From contig NZ_JAASRM010000001.1 in the NCBI RefSeq assembly GCF_011761565.1, positions 1,674,139 to 1,738,138 of the forward strand: 64,000 nt of DNA. The letters are read 5' to 3'. Source of the stretch: Rhizomicrobium palustre. Lineage in GTDB: Bacteria; Pseudomonadota; Alphaproteobacteria; Micropepsales; Micropepsaceae. Under the pieces are notes generated by a model. The model was not told the origin of the DNA, ran no database searches, and saw only the letters and a program-made list of their open reading frames with translations. The position numbers and the translations under genes are program-made. Positions 8,326 through 19,942 of this stretch are shown here, piece by piece (the first letter of the stretch is position 1; each line of letters opens with the position of its first letter).

Positions 8326-10368
8326 ATGCGGTTCCTACCAAACAGCCAGATCCATCGCCGCCGCTTTCTGGAGGGCGGGGCAGCGGCCTTGGTTGCGGCC
8401 CGCATTTCCTCAGAGCCAAGTTTGGCGGCTCAATCGCGCGAGATGCGCCTCCCCGACGGCAAGGGTTTTCCCCGCTGGGAACAGAAGCTGCATTTCACCA
8501 AAACCTATTACGTCGACAACACCTCGCCCGCCGCCGACGATCATGGCCCTGGCGATCAGGCGCGCCCGTTTCGCAGCATCGCCAAGGCGGCCGAGGTGCT
8601 GCAACCGGGCGAGCGGGTGGTGATCGCGGCGGGGATTTACCGCGAATGCCTCCGCCCTGCGCGCGGCGGCACGGGGCCTGATGCGATGATCTCTTACGAA
8701 GCCGCGCCCGGCGCGCAGGTCATCCTCAAAGGCTCCGATGTGCTGCGGGATGGCTGGACGGAGGAGAAAGTCTCCTTCGCCTTTCGCTTCCCGGGCGCTG
8801 CGAACGCGCCAGGGCCAGAGGTTACCGTGTGGCGGCATGCGCTTTCGGGCGCGCTCTTTCCTGATGGCTATAACCCCTTCGCTTTGCCCTCAATCATGGG
8901 GCAATGGGAATGGCTTGATCCCAAAACCACCGATATGGGGCCCTATCTGCGCCGCAGGGGCCTTGTCTTCGCCGATGGCAAACCCTTGGAGCCGATGGAG
9001 CAGCTGCGCGAGCTCGCAATGCCCAGCCTGCCGCCGGTGCCTGATTTCACGAAGGCCCCTGAGCCGCAAAACGGATTACCCGCGCGGCGGCGCGGCGGAC
9101 CTTTGATGCAGGAAATCGGCGGGGTGCCCGAGGCGCGCTTCTGGACCGATTACGCCGGCACGGCGCTTTATGTGCGTCTCGCCTCCGGCACGCCCGCCGA
9201 GCACCACATTGAAATCACCACGCGTCAGAACACGCTTCTGCCGCAAAAAAGCGGCTTGGGGTTTATCCGCGTCAAGGGGCTCACCTTTCAACATGCCGGG
9301 AACGCCTATCCCTATCCGCAATTCGGAATGATCTCTTTTGCCGGCGGCGATCACTGGATTTTCGAAGACAACACGATCGAATGGGCCAATGGTATGGGGC
9401 TTTCCATTGGCTTTGACGGCAATAGCGCGGGTACGGCAAAAGCCGGGGCGTCTCACATCCTGCGCCGTAACACCATCCGCTTTTGCGGCGTGGAGGGCAT
9501 CGGCGGTATGGGCACAACCGACACCTTGATCGAGGATAATCTCATCGAATGGTGCGGCTTTGCCGATGCCGAGCGCGGCTGGGAAGCGGCAGGCGCCAAA
9601 TTCCACCGTGCACGGAACATGCTCTTCCGCCGCAATGTGGTGCGCCATATCCGCCATGGCAATGCCGCCTGGTGGGATTTCGGTAATACCAATTGCCGGA
9701 TCACGAGCAATATCTTCGCCGATGTCGTCACGGTTTCGGCGGCGCTGCATATGGAGATGAACCGCGAACCCAACACCATCGACAACAATATCATCTGGGA
9801 TGTGCGAAATGCCGAGCCAGGCACGCCTGGGCAGCGCGGATGTGCAGGCTCCGGGATTTTCGACAACGCCAGCGACAATCTTCTCATCACGCAAAATCTG
9901 ATCGGGCGCTGCGAGAATGCGGGCATTTTCGCCATCAGCCGTCCCGACCGCAAAAACAGCGGCACCGGCGTGGGCAACAGCGTCACGAACAACATCTTCG
10001 CTGATTGCGGCCGCGCAGGGATTGTCTTTCTCGCGCCCGAGAACAAGGCCGAGGGCAATCTCTATTCCGGCTTGCCGCCTCAGTTCCAGGGCTTTGGCGA
10101 AGGCGCCGCGCTGCGTTTTCTTGATTGGAACGCCTGGCGCGGCCGCGGTTGGGACAAGACTTCTGTGATGGCTGATCTCACCATCCGTTTTGATAGTGAA
10201 AATCTGACTCTCTCGATCGCAGCGAAACAATCTCTGCCGCTTATGCCTGTGTCAGGCGCGATTGGCCCCGACCTACTCGGCAACGCCACCGTCGCCAAAC
10301 GCCCACCAGGCCCGATTGCCGATCTCGGCCGCAAACGCCAGTGGCATATCGATCCACGTCAGCGCTGA
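8326..10368 (+). CDS. Tat-exported right-handed beta-helix protein (polysaccharide lyase-like)
   Basis: A 680-residue protein with a twin-arginine signal (HRRRFLEGGAAALVAA, residues 11-26), so it is likely exported folded. The early segment YYVDN...DQARPFRSIAKA...GERVVIAAGIYRE is the N-terminal pattern of DUF1565/right-handed parallel beta-helix proteins. Residues about 320-600 contain repeated N-x-I/F and DN motifs typical of beta-helix coils (for example HILRRNTIRF, TLIEDNLIEWCG, LLITQNLIGR). Such proteins act on uronate-rich or other polysaccharides as lyases, hydrolases or epimerases, but no catalytic set could be assigned. It may belong functionally with the TonB receptor upstream. Confidence 0.8.
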   Translation: MRFLPNSQIHRRRFLEGGAAALVAARISSEPSLAAQSREMRLPDGKGFPRWEQKLHFTKTYYVDNTSPAADDHGPGDQARPFRSIAKAAEVLQPGERVVIAAGIYRECLRPARGGTGPDAMISYEAAPGAQVILKGSDVLRDGWTEEKVSFAFRFPGAANAPGPEVTVWRHALSGALFPDGYNPFALPSIMGQWEWLDPKTTDMGPYLRRRGLVFADGKPLEPMEQLRELAMPSLPPVPDFTKAPEPQNGLPARRRGGPLMQEIGGVPEARFWTDYAGTALYVRLASGTPAEHHIEITTRQNTLLPQKSGLGFIRVKGLTFQHAGNAYPYPQFGMISFAGGDHWIFEDNTIEWANGMGLSIGFDGNSAGTAKAGASHILRRNTIRFCGVEGIGGMGTTDTLIEDNLIEWCGFADAERGWEAAGAKFHRARNMLFRRNVVRHIRHGNAAWWDFGNTNCRITSNIFADVVTVSAALHMEMNREPNTIDNNIIWDVRNAEPGTPGQRGCAGSGIFDNASDNLLITQNLIGRCENAGIFAISRPDRKNSGTGVGNSVTNNIFADCGRAGIVFLAPENKAEGNLYSGLPPQFQGFGEGAALRFLDWNAWRGRGWDKTSVMADLTIRFDSENLTLSIAAKQSLPLMPVSGAIGPDLLGNATVAKRPPGPIADLGRKRQWHIDPRQR

Positions 10369-10551
10369 ATCCGGCGCACGGTTTGGCGCGAAGTTTGATG
10401 AACATATCGCGCCTGTTGGAGCGCTTTGAACAAGGCTGCGCATTCCAACATGAGGCTTTTGTAAGCCTCCGCGCGCTCAATAAAATCTCGACAAAACATC
10501 GACAGGGTTCTGACCAAGGCATGGAAGTGCTGGGTGATAGAGGAGAAATCT

Positions 10552-10980
10552 ATGCCTGGCGATCAGCTTCCCCCCGACGCAAATGAGCTCCATTGGCTGA
10601 GACGTTTTTGGCGCGGGTGGGGATACGTTCGCGCCGCGCTTCCATATCTGGATCGTCAACTGCGCGGGCTTGATGTCGCCGAGATCGTCAAAACCAATCT
10701 CGAATTCCCCGCCCTTTGGCTGGGCAAGCTCCAAGATGGACGCCATCTGTACATACGCTATCAGCAGGGCCGTCTTGTTGTTGCGCTGGGTGTGACGGCG
10801 GCTGATATCGCCGTGACGGGGCAGGTGGTCTACGACGCAAGGCTGGGACCTGTCTGCGACGGCAATATGCGCTTGGCCGAGGTGCGCGCCTTCACCCGCC
10901 TTAAGATCTCTCCGGAACTGATTGCCTGTGCAGATGGGTATCTCGCCGACGGCAGGCCGTACTATTTGCAGGATAGCTGA
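10552..10980 (+). CDS. Conserved-looking hypothetical protein
   Basis: A 142-residue protein, probably cytosolic, with no signal peptide or membrane segment. The start at 10552 is supported by AGAGGAG seven bases upstream; a GTG at 10534 in the same frame lies before that site. No known motif was recognised. The composition is balanced and the frame shows coding character, so it is likely a real gene. The 183 bases before it, after the beta-helix gene, hold no other gene that I can see. Confidence 0.6.
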   Translation: MPGDQLPPDANELHWLRRFWRGWGYVRAALPYLDRQLRGLDVAEIVKTNLEFPALWLGKLQDGRHLYIRYQQGRLVVALGVTAADIAVTGQVVYDARLGPVCDGNMRLAEVRAFTRLKISPELIACADGYLADGRPYYLQDS

Positions 10981-11038
10981 TGGCCAGTCGCGGCCTCCAA
11001 GAGGTCCCGCTGGCAAAGCCCGGATTTTGCATCTCTGA

Positions 11039-13496
<2,458 letters not shown>

Positions 13497-13595
13497 TACA
13501 TCCCCCGGCGCCCGCGCACCGATCCAATTGATTTATCGCGCCTATTTTTTCAAAGCGGAAGAGGGATTCCGTGTCTTAGCTTAACGTTTGCGCCG

Positions 13596-14402
13596 CTAGC
13601 GCCGCGATAGGGCAGCCGCCACATGGGTCAACGCGAAAAGCGCGCCTGCGGCAAGCACAATGGAGGGACCGGCGGGCGCATCGGCGGCATAGGCGGCGGC
13701 AAGTCCAAGCGGGGCCGAGACCGCGCCAATCGCCGTCGCCCACAGCGCCATGGCTTCCGGCGTGCGCGCCAAAGGCCTTGCCGCGGCCGGCGGAATGAGC
13801 AGCAGCGCCACGATCAAAAGCGCGCCGACAACTTTCAATCCGAAGGCGACCAGAAGTGCAGTGAGAATAAGAAACGCCGTCTGGGTGAGGGGGCTCGATT
13901 TGCCTTCCGCCGCCGCGATGGCACCGCCCACCGCGCTGCGCAGCAGGGGCTTCCAGAGAACCGCCATGGCGAGCAGGACAGCGATCCCCGCCGCCGCGAT
14001 GCCAAAGATGTCTTTTTCGGTGAGGGCCAAGACATCGCCAAAGAGATAGCCCAAGAGATCCGCGCGCACGGTTTCCATCAGCGAGAGCACAATGAAGCCC
14101 AGCGCCAGACCCATATGGCCGATGATGCCGACAAAGGTCCCGGCCGGAATGGTGCGGTCGCTGGCGCGTGACATGACCAGGGCGGCGATGACCGCCAAAG
14201 CCGCTGTGCCCCAAAGCGCGTTGACCCCGATCAACAACCCGACCGCGGCGCCCAGAAGCCCCATATGGGCAACCGATTCCCCGACATAGGCCATACGCCG
14301 CCACAGGATGAAGCAGCCCACCGGGCCTGAGGCTGCCGCCAGAAGCCCTGCCCCCAGCGCGGCGCGCCATAAGAATCCATCGAAGAGGAAGCTAGTGGTC
14401 AT
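13596..14402 (-). CDS. znuB: Zinc/manganese ABC transporter permease, ZnuB-like
   Basis: A 268-residue integral membrane permease of the ABC-3 family (ZnuB/MntB/TroC), with eight or nine hydrophobic segments and family signatures such as WRRMAYVGESVAHMGLLGAAVG and LLIVALLLIPPAAARPLA. It forms the inner-membrane channel for Zn(II) or Mn(II) import with ZnuC. The ATG at 14402 is chosen because it starts with the first membrane segment and overlaps the znuC stop by 11 bases, the usual translational coupling; the longer frame to 14513 lies inside znuC. No substrate-binding protein (ZnuA) gene is in the neighbourhood. Confidence 0.9.
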   Translation of the reverse strand: MTTSFLFDGFLWRAALGAGLLAAASGPVGCFILWRRMAYVGESVAHMGLLGAAVGLLIGVNALWGTAALAVIAALVMSRASDRTIPAGTFVGIIGHMGLALGFIVLSLMETVRADLLGYLFGDVLALTEKDIFGIAAAGIAVLLAMAVLWKPLLRSAVGGAIAAAEGKSSPLTQTAFLILTALLVAFGLKVVGALLIVALLLIPPAAARPLARTPEAMALWATAIGAVSAPLGLAAAYAADAPAGPSIVLAAGALFALTHVAAALSRR

Positions 14403-15102
14403 GGCTATGATCGTGGTGATGTGGATAGACGGCGAAGGCCCCGCGGGCGCCGAACAGCTCGATAAAGGCGGGGTCCTGCACCACGCTATGCGCATCGCCT
14501 TCGCAGCAGACATGGTGGTTGAGGCAGATCACGCGATCCGATTTGGCCATCACGATATGAAGATCATGGCTGACCAGAAGAATGCCGCATTGAAGCTCGT
14601 CGCGCAGTTCCGCGATCAACTGATAAAGCGCGGCTTCGCCAGCCACATCGACGCCGGTCAAAGGCTCATCCAGCACCAGAAGATCTGGCTTGGCGGCGAT
14701 GGCCCGCGCCAGCATCACCCGGGCAAGCTCACCGCCTGAAAGGGCCGAAACCTGGCGCTGGCCGGTGGCCTCATCGATACCGACGCGGCGCAAGGCTTTC
14801 TCGCGCGCCGCTCTATCGGCGAAGAGGTCCAGGAAGCGGTTGACGGTGATGGGCAGCGACAGGTCGGGGGCGAATTGCTGCGGCACATAGCCGATGGAAA
14901 GCCCGGGCTTGCGGATTACCTCGCCGCTCGAAACGCGCATCAAACCCAGTAGCGCTTTTAAAAGGCTGGTCTTGCCTGAGCCATTCGGCCCGATCAGGGT
15001 GACGATCTCGCCCGCATGGAGGACAAGCGAAACGTCTTCCAGGATAACGAGACGCCCAGCGGTGAGCCGCAGGTTCCTCGCCTCGATCAGCATATCGCCC
15101 AT
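14392..15102 (-). CDS. znuC: Zinc/manganese ABC transporter ATP-binding protein, ZnuC-like
   Basis: A 236-residue ABC ATPase that powers metal import through ZnuB. Walker A (GPNGSGKT), signature LSGGE, Walker B (LLVLDEP) and the switch histidine (VSHD) are present. The C-terminus is histidine- and aspartate-rich (HHHDHSHDH), typical for metal transporters of this group. The ATG at 15102 overlaps the upstream stop codon by one base (TGATG); an internal ATG at 15090 is also possible. It is the middle gene of an Lnt-like-znuC-znuB operon. Confidence 0.92.
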   Translation of the reverse strand: MGDMLIEARNLRLTAGRLVILEDVSLVLHAGEIVTLIGPNGSGKTSLLKALLGLMRVSSGEVIRKPGLSIGYVPQQFAPDLSLPITVNRFLDLFADRAAREKALRRVGIDEATGQRQVSALSGGELARVMLARAIAAKPDLLVLDEPLTGVDVAGEAALYQLIAELRDELQCGILLVSHDLHIVMAKSDRVICLNHHVCCEGDAHSVVQDPAFIELFGARGAFAVYPHHHDHSHDH

Positions 15103-16532
15103 CAAATCTTCTCCGGCCGGGGCTTTGCGAAAACCGCCACCGCCAACAGAAGCAATGACAACGCCAGGGCAAGATACGCAAGGCTGTCGCCGATCTGGCC
15201 GTAAAGTGTTTTGCCGGGCCCGCGCGGAAGGTCGCCGCGCAAAAGCACCATGCCGCCCTTCGCGGTGCTGTCGACCGCCAGAACGCGGCCATAGGCATCG
15301 CTCAAGGTCAAAAGCCCATCATTGGCGGAACGGGCGACGGCAAAACCGTTTTCCACCCCGCGTAGGATGGCCAGCCGCGCATGCCAGATCGCATCGCGGT
15401 CGAAATCCCAGGCGGGCACGGCATAAAGATTGGGTCCCAGAAGCGCGTCGCCGCGCAGCATCTCGGGGAAATCCATATCCTTGCAGATGGCGATGCCGGT
15501 GCGCTCGCCGGTCATATAGCTCTGCGCGCCGGGCACGAAGGTGCTTTCCAGCCCCGGCACGAGGTGCCGTTTGACATAGCTTTCCGGCGCCATGCCATTG
15601 GAGAAATAGACGAGGGCGCTGTTCTTGCGGGCCTCGCCGCGTTCATCGGCGCCCGCCACCACCATGGCATGGCTCATATGGGCCAGGGTCTCGAACTCGG
15701 CATTGACCGCGCCTTTCCAGGCCGGGCGCAAGACAAAGATCTTTTCCGGGAAGATGATCAGATTGGCGTTTTGGGACGCCAGCGCTTTTCCGGCTTGAGC
15801 ATAGGCTTTGACGACTGTAAGCGCACTTTTCTCGTCATCCTTCAGGCCGGTGCGGACCAGGCTGTCATCAGCAGCAAGGCCCACGCGCACACTCTCGGTC
15901 TTGGGCGCGTTCGCCATGCGGATATGGCCATAGCCAAGATTGAGCGCCAGCACCGCCAGCGCGAGGAGGGCGAAGCTTTGCGCGCGGCGGGCAATTCCCA
16001 TGGCCAGCGCAGCGGAGAAAAGGCCCATCACCGCGGTGATCGCCCAGAGGCCGAACACGGAGGCGCCCTGGATCATCCAAGGCATCTCGATCTGGCTATA
16101 GGCGGGGGAGGAGGCCGCGCCGTTCGGACCCTGGCTCAAGAGATAATCGGCAGCCGTCCAAATCGCCGCGAAGGCGATGATCCCGGAAATAGGGGCGACA
16201 CGGCGGGCCACATAGCGCGCGCCTGCAACCGCCGCCGTAAAGCCCAGTGCCGGGGTGAGGATCGCCATGACAAGCACGATGGCGGGCAGGGTGCCGGCAT
16301 AGGCAGAAAGAATATTCGCCGTGCCGATGGCCGAAGCGATAAAGGCCGCCAGCGCCGCGAGCCAGCCCCGGCTCTCGCCACGAAAGGCAAACCACAGCAC
16401 GGGAACAGGGGCGAGAAGGGCCAATACCCAGGAAAACCCAGGTGAAGTTGTTACCGCGCCGCCAAGTCCCATCGAGGCGAATATCGCAATGCCGCTGAGG
16501 CCAGCCGAAAGGGCCGCGAGAAGCAGGGTCAT
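15102..16532 (-). CDS. Lnt-like membrane nitrilase (apolipoprotein N-acyltransferase family)
   Basis: A 476-residue protein with six or seven N-terminal membrane segments, then a periplasmic carbon-nitrogen hydrolase domain (about 220-440) and a C-terminal membrane helix, the layout of Lnt, which adds the third acyl chain to lipoproteins. The nitrilase triad is visible: Glu in IIFPEKIF (about 262), Lys in KRHLVPG (about 320) and Cys in AICKDMDFPE (about 350). It is shorter than many Lnt proteins and sits in a zinc-transport operon, not in the usual phoH-ybeY-corC-lnt cluster, so it may be a paralogue with another acyl donor or acceptor. Confidence 0.8.
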   Translation of the reverse strand: MTLLLAALSAGLSGIAIFASMGLGGAVTTSPGFSWVLALLAPVPVLWFAFRGESRGWLAALAAFIASAIGTANILSAYAGTLPAIVLVMAILTPALGFTAAVAGARYVARRVAPISGIIAFAAIWTAADYLLSQGPNGAASSPAYSQIEMPWMIQGASVFGLWAITAVMGLFSAALAMGIARRAQSFALLALAVLALNLGYGHIRMANAPKTESVRVGLAADDSLVRTGLKDDEKSALTVVKAYAQAGKALASQNANLIIFPEKIFVLRPAWKGAVNAEFETLAHMSHAMVVAGADERGEARKNSALVYFSNGMAPESYVKRHLVPGLESTFVPGAQSYMTGERTGIAICKDMDFPEMLRGDALLGPNLYAVPAWDFDRDAIWHARLAILRGVENGFAVARSANDGLLTLSDAYGRVLAVDSTAKGGMVLLRGDLPRGPGKTLYGQIGDSLAYLALALSLLLLAVAVFAKPRPEKI

Positions 16533-16623
16533 GGATGTGTCCTAAAGCCGGAAGGTGGGCATGCAACAGGAACGGGCCGCCATTATGGCAGAACCCGGCG
16601 ATGCCGCCATGACGGAGCCCCGG

Positions 16624-17124
16624 TTATTTATTGAGCCGGATCATCACCTGGGCGAGAAGCACCTTGGCGCCCTTCGCGGCGAGGTAGCGGTCGGTCACCG
16701 CCTGGAGTTTGTCCGCCAAATCCGTGACTTCCGGCTGACGATAAGCACGCGTATTGATCGCGGCGAAAGCCATCAGGCTGCGCACATAGGCATCGCGCAG
16801 GCGGGGCATTTCGGTGTTCACCCGCTCGCGCAATTGCGCGTTGGGAATGTCGAGCCCGATGCCGACCATCAAAAGCCCCTGCGGACGTGAGCCATCCATG
16901 ATCGAGGCATAGAAGGGCTCCAGCATCACATAGCTTTCAGACTGCGTGATCTTGTGTGTCGCGGGCTTTTTCTTCTCGTCTTTTTTCTCGCCCGACTTCT
17001 CTTCCTTCGCGTCATCCTTCTTGGACTCGCTGGCGTGAGATTTCTCGCCGCCTTCCGATGCCCAAGCTTTTTGGGCCGGCAACGCCAGGGAAAGGAGCAT
17101 CAAAAGGAAGAGAGCTTTGCGCAT
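16624..17124 (-). CDS. Exported protein, possibly FliL-like
   Basis: A 166-residue protein with a signal peptide (KALFLLMLLSLALPAQKAWA), a lysine/glutamate-rich low-complexity stretch (residues about 25-55), and a folded domain of about 100 residues ending in AKVLLAQVMIRLNK. The C-terminal part (G-AKVLL-V-I pattern after a helix) resembles flagellar FliL-type domains, but no flagellar genes are nearby and the match is weak. It lies just upstream of the Lnt-like operon on the same strand, 92 bases away, and could be its first gene. Confidence 0.6.
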   Translation of the reverse strand: MRKALFLLMLLSLALPAQKAWASEGGEKSHASESKKDDAKEEKSGEKKDEKKKPATHKITQSESYVMLEPFYASIMDGSRPQGLLMVGIGLDIPNAQLRERVNTEMPRLRDAYVRSLMAFAAINTRAYRQPEVTDLADKLQAVTDRYLAAKGAKVLLAQVMIRLNK

Positions 17125-17195
17125 GACACAGTGTTCCTCCTTTAGGCTTTAGCGCGACTTGGTAAACTCAAGATGAAGATGAGGTGGGACCTGCG

Positions 17196-18386
17196 ATGAT
17201 CTTAGGATTTAAGGCCAAATTCCTCCGCGTAAGCCTTGCCGCCACCGCGATTGTTGGGGTTCCGGCGTTTTCAGCCGATGCGCCGGGGCAGCGCTTTTCG
17301 ATTTCCCCCGCGAGCCTTCCCGCCCCTTACGCCACCCCCGGTGTGGCCAATAATTCCCAAGTGATCCCCCGCCCGGCCGGGGCCCTGCCGCAAGTTCCCA
17401 AGGGGTTTTCGGTGGAGCCCTATGTTACCGGCCTCTCCAATCCGCGCTTCATGGCGCTGGGGCCTGCTGGGGAAATCTTTCTCACCGAATCCGGCGCCAA
17501 CAAGGTGACGGTGATCACAAATGGTAAGCCCGCCACTTTTCTCGAGGGCTTCAACCGCCCCAGCGGCATCGCGGTGCATCAGGGCGCGCTCTATATCGGC
17601 GATCTTGATGCGGTCTGGCGTATCGATCTGAAAACCAAAGCCAAGACGCGGATCACCAAGGATAGTTTCGGCGGCAATAGCGGCCACACCACGCGCGATA
17701 TCACGTTCGGGCCGGATGGAACGCTCTATCTCGCCATCGGCAGCGCCTCCAATGTGGCTGAGGAGAATGCGCCGCGTGCCTCCGTGCAGGTGGTCGGTAA
17801 GGACGGGCATTTAAAACCCTTCGCCACCGGCACCCGCAATCCCGTCGGCATCGCGATCTATCCGGGCTCGAACACGCTCTATGCCACGGTGAATGAACGC
17901 GATGGCTTGGGCGATGGCCTGCCGCCCGATTATCTTTCAAGCTTGAAACAAGGCGATTTTCTCGGTTGGCCTTATGCCTATATCGGCAAGCATCCCGATC
18001 CAGATTACGGCAGCAAACGTCCCGAGCTTGTCGCCAAAACCAAAACGCCGGAGGTTTTGTTCCAGCCCCATTCCGCGCCCTTGGCGCTGGCGTTTTATGA
18101 AGGCAGCCAATTTCCGGCGGAGTACAAAGGCAATGCCTTTGTCGCCCTGCATGGCTCCTGGAACGCAGGCAAGCCCACCGGCTACAAGGTGGTGCGGGTG
18201 AAGTTTGCCAATGGCAAACCCGAAAACGCTTATGAGAATTTCGTCACCGGTTTCTGGGCCAAGGGTGGTGAGCCTGCGGAAGTCTGGGGCCGACCGGCGG
18301 GGCTTGTGGTCGACAAAGATGGCAGCCTTCTCATCGCCGATGACGCAGGCAAGACCATCTGGCGCGTGCGGTACAGCGGCAGATGA
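17196..18386 (+). CDS. Secreted glucose/sorbosone-dehydrogenase-like beta-propeller (first copy)
   Basis: A 396-residue exported protein of the PQQ-dependent sugar dehydrogenase (GSDH/sorbosone dehydrogenase) superfamily, which oxidises sugars in the periplasm. A signal peptide (LRVSLAATAIVGVPAFSA) is followed by propeller repeats with family-typical segments: NPRFMALGPAGEIFLTESG, TRDITFGPDGTLYLAIGS, RNPVGIAIYPG, NERDGLGDGLPPDY and LHGSWN. The start ATG 17196 has GAGGTGGGA upstream; a GTG at 17184 is the alternative. Its stop overlaps the start of a close paralogue, so the pair is a tandem duplication in one operon. Cofactor use is inferred from the family. Confidence 0.85.
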   Translation: MILGFKAKFLRVSLAATAIVGVPAFSADAPGQRFSISPASLPAPYATPGVANNSQVIPRPAGALPQVPKGFSVEPYVTGLSNPRFMALGPAGEIFLTESGANKVTVITNGKPATFLEGFNRPSGIAVHQGALYIGDLDAVWRIDLKTKAKTRITKDSFGGNSGHTTRDITFGPDGTLYLAIGSASNVAEENAPRASVQVVGKDGHLKPFATGTRNPVGIAIYPGSNTLYATVNERDGLGDGLPPDYLSSLKQGDFLGWPYAYIGKHPDPDYGSKRPELVAKTKTPEVLFQPHSAPLALAFYEGSQFPAEYKGNAFVALHGSWNAGKPTGYKVVRVKFANGKPENAYENFVTGFWAKGGEPAEVWGRPAGLVVDKDGSLLIADDAGKTIWRVRYSGR

Positions 18387-19549
18387 AAAAAGCCCTTCTT
18401 CTGGGGGCGGTGATGTTTGCGGGCCAGGGTTTGGCGGAAGATCTGCCGGGCCAGCGATTTGTTGTGGATGCACATAAACTGCCCAGGCCTTTTGCAACGC
18501 CCGCCAAAGACAATGGCGGCAATATGGTGCCGCGCCCCAATGGGGTGATGCCGAAAGTGCCCAAAGGCTTTGTCATCGAGCCTTATATTAGCGGCCTTGA
18601 TAATCCGCGCTTCATGGCGCTGGGGCCGGACGGCGTGTTCCTCGCGCAATCCCGCGCCGACAAGATCACGCTCCTAAAAGGCGGCAAGGCCTATCCCTTC
18701 GCGGCGGGATTTCATTATCCCCATGGCCTCGCGGTGCGGAACGGCGCGCTTTATGTCGGCGATCTCGATGCGGTGTGGCGGATCGATCTGAAAACCAAAG
18801 CCCGCACGCGCGTTACCAAGGATAGTTTCGGCACCCGCAGCTATCACATTACCCGCGACATCGCGTTTGACTCTCAAGGTGCGCTCTACATCGCCATCGG
18901 CAGCGCCAATAACGTCGCCGAGGAAAAGCCGCCGCAAGCAACCGTGCAGAAGGTCTCGCCCGATGGGCATATGAAAACATTTGCCGCGGGGCTTCGAAAT
19001 CCCGTCGGCATCGCGTTTTATCCCGGCACGGATGATCTTTATGTCACCGCCAATGAGCGCGATGGTTATGGCGATGGCTTGCCGCCGGATTTTTTCACCA
19101 GCCTCAAGGCGGGTGATTTCCTCGGCTGGCCTTATGCCTATGCCGGGCCTCACCCCGATCCTGATTTCGGCGCCAAGCGGCCCGATCTTGTCGCCAAAAC
19201 CAAAACCCCGGATGTGCTCTTTCCCGCCCATTCCACCGCTCTGGGGCTCGTCTTCTATGACGGCCAGGCCTTTCCCAAGGACTATCGCGGCGATGCCTTC
19301 ATCGCGCTGCACGGCTCCTGGAATTCCGGCAAGCCGACCGGCTTCAAGGTGGTGCGGGTGCGCTTCAAGGATGGCAGGCCCGAGCGGGGGTACGAAAATT
19401 TCGCCACTGGTTTCTGGCTGAAGGGCGAGTCGCCGCCAGTGGTCTATGGCCGCCCCGCCGGGCTCTTGGTGGACCGTGACGGCTCGCTCCTGATCGCCGA
19501 TGACCAGGGCCGCACCGTCTGGCGGGTGCGCTATGCCGGCGGGCGCTGA
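18383..19549 (+). CDS. Secreted glucose/sorbosone-dehydrogenase-like beta-propeller (second copy)
   Basis: A 388-residue paralogue of the preceding gene, starting inside its stop codon (ATGA). A short signal peptide (KKALLLGAVMFAGQGLAED) and the same propeller landmarks are present (NPRFMALGPDGVFL, TRDIAFDSQGALYIAIGS, NERDGYGDGLPPDF, LHGSWNSGKPTGFKVVRV). The two copies align without large gaps over most of their length and differ chiefly in surface positions and in the N-terminal third, which suggests an old duplication with possible substrate divergence. An imperfect-tail hairpin (CGGATTT/AAATCCG, 19562-19581) follows the gene. Confidence 0.85.
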   Translation: MKKALLLGAVMFAGQGLAEDLPGQRFVVDAHKLPRPFATPAKDNGGNMVPRPNGVMPKVPKGFVIEPYISGLDNPRFMALGPDGVFLAQSRADKITLLKGGKAYPFAAGFHYPHGLAVRNGALYVGDLDAVWRIDLKTKARTRVTKDSFGTRSYHITRDIAFDSQGALYIAIGSANNVAEEKPPQATVQKVSPDGHMKTFAAGLRNPVGIAFYPGTDDLYVTANERDGYGDGLPPDFFTSLKAGDFLGWPYAYAGPHPDPDFGAKRPDLVAKTKTPDVLFPAHSTALGLVFYDGQAFPKDYRGDAFIALHGSWNSGKPTGFKVVRVRFKDGRPERGYENFATGFWLKGESPPVVYGRPAGLLVDRDGSLLIADDQGRTVWRVRYAGGR

Positions 19550-19633
19550 CCCGGCGCTTTGCGGATTTCCGCGAAAATCCGGGGGTGTGGCAGAAAAAAT
19601 AGCTCCAGCGGCAATGCGTTGTGCGATCCTGGC

Positions 19634-19662
19634 TTGACAGAGGAAAGCCAGCTTCCCTACAT
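19634..19662 (+). promoter_or_regulatory. Promoter of tRNA-Ala
   Basis: TTGACA at 19634-19639 (CTTGACA in full), 17-base spacer, CTACAT at 19657-19662. This is close to the alphaproteobacterial housekeeping consensus CTTGAC-N17-CTATAT and would start transcription about 40 bases before the tRNA. Confidence 0.75.
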
Positions 19663-19708
19663 ACGCGCCCCTGCCCCAAATACCCAATCGGGCAGGAACC
19701 CTTGGCAA

Positions 19709-19784
19709 GGGGCTGTAGCTCAGTTGGGAGAGCGCCTCGTTCGCAATGAGGAGGCCAGCGGTTCGATTCCGCTCAGCTCCACCA
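19709..19784 (+). tRNA. tRNA-Ala (anticodon CGC)
   Basis: A complete 76-base cloverleaf: acceptor GGGGCTG/CAGCTCC, D arm GCTC/GAGC, anticodon stem CCTCG/TGAGG around TTCGCAA (anticodon CGC, codon GCG), T arm AGCGG-TTCGATT-CCGCT, encoded ACCA end. A GC hairpin lies directly downstream without a T-run. Confidence 0.96.
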
Positions 19785-19942
19785 GCCTTCGCCCGCTTTG
19801 CGGGCTACGGCTTGGCAAGCCCCCCCTGTCCATTTCGTGCCCCCTACCATTTCGTGAACCGCTCTTTCGCCCTTGGCCCGTGTCCTGTCTTGCGGGCGGG
19901 CGGCGAACAGGTTAGGTCGTCAGCACCTCGTGGAGCGCGCAT

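Noticed and set aside
16579..16589. Short palindrome GCCATTATGGC before the Lnt-like-znuCB operon as a Zur site.
   Set aside because: It is only 11 bases and does not fit the usual AT-rich Zur box.
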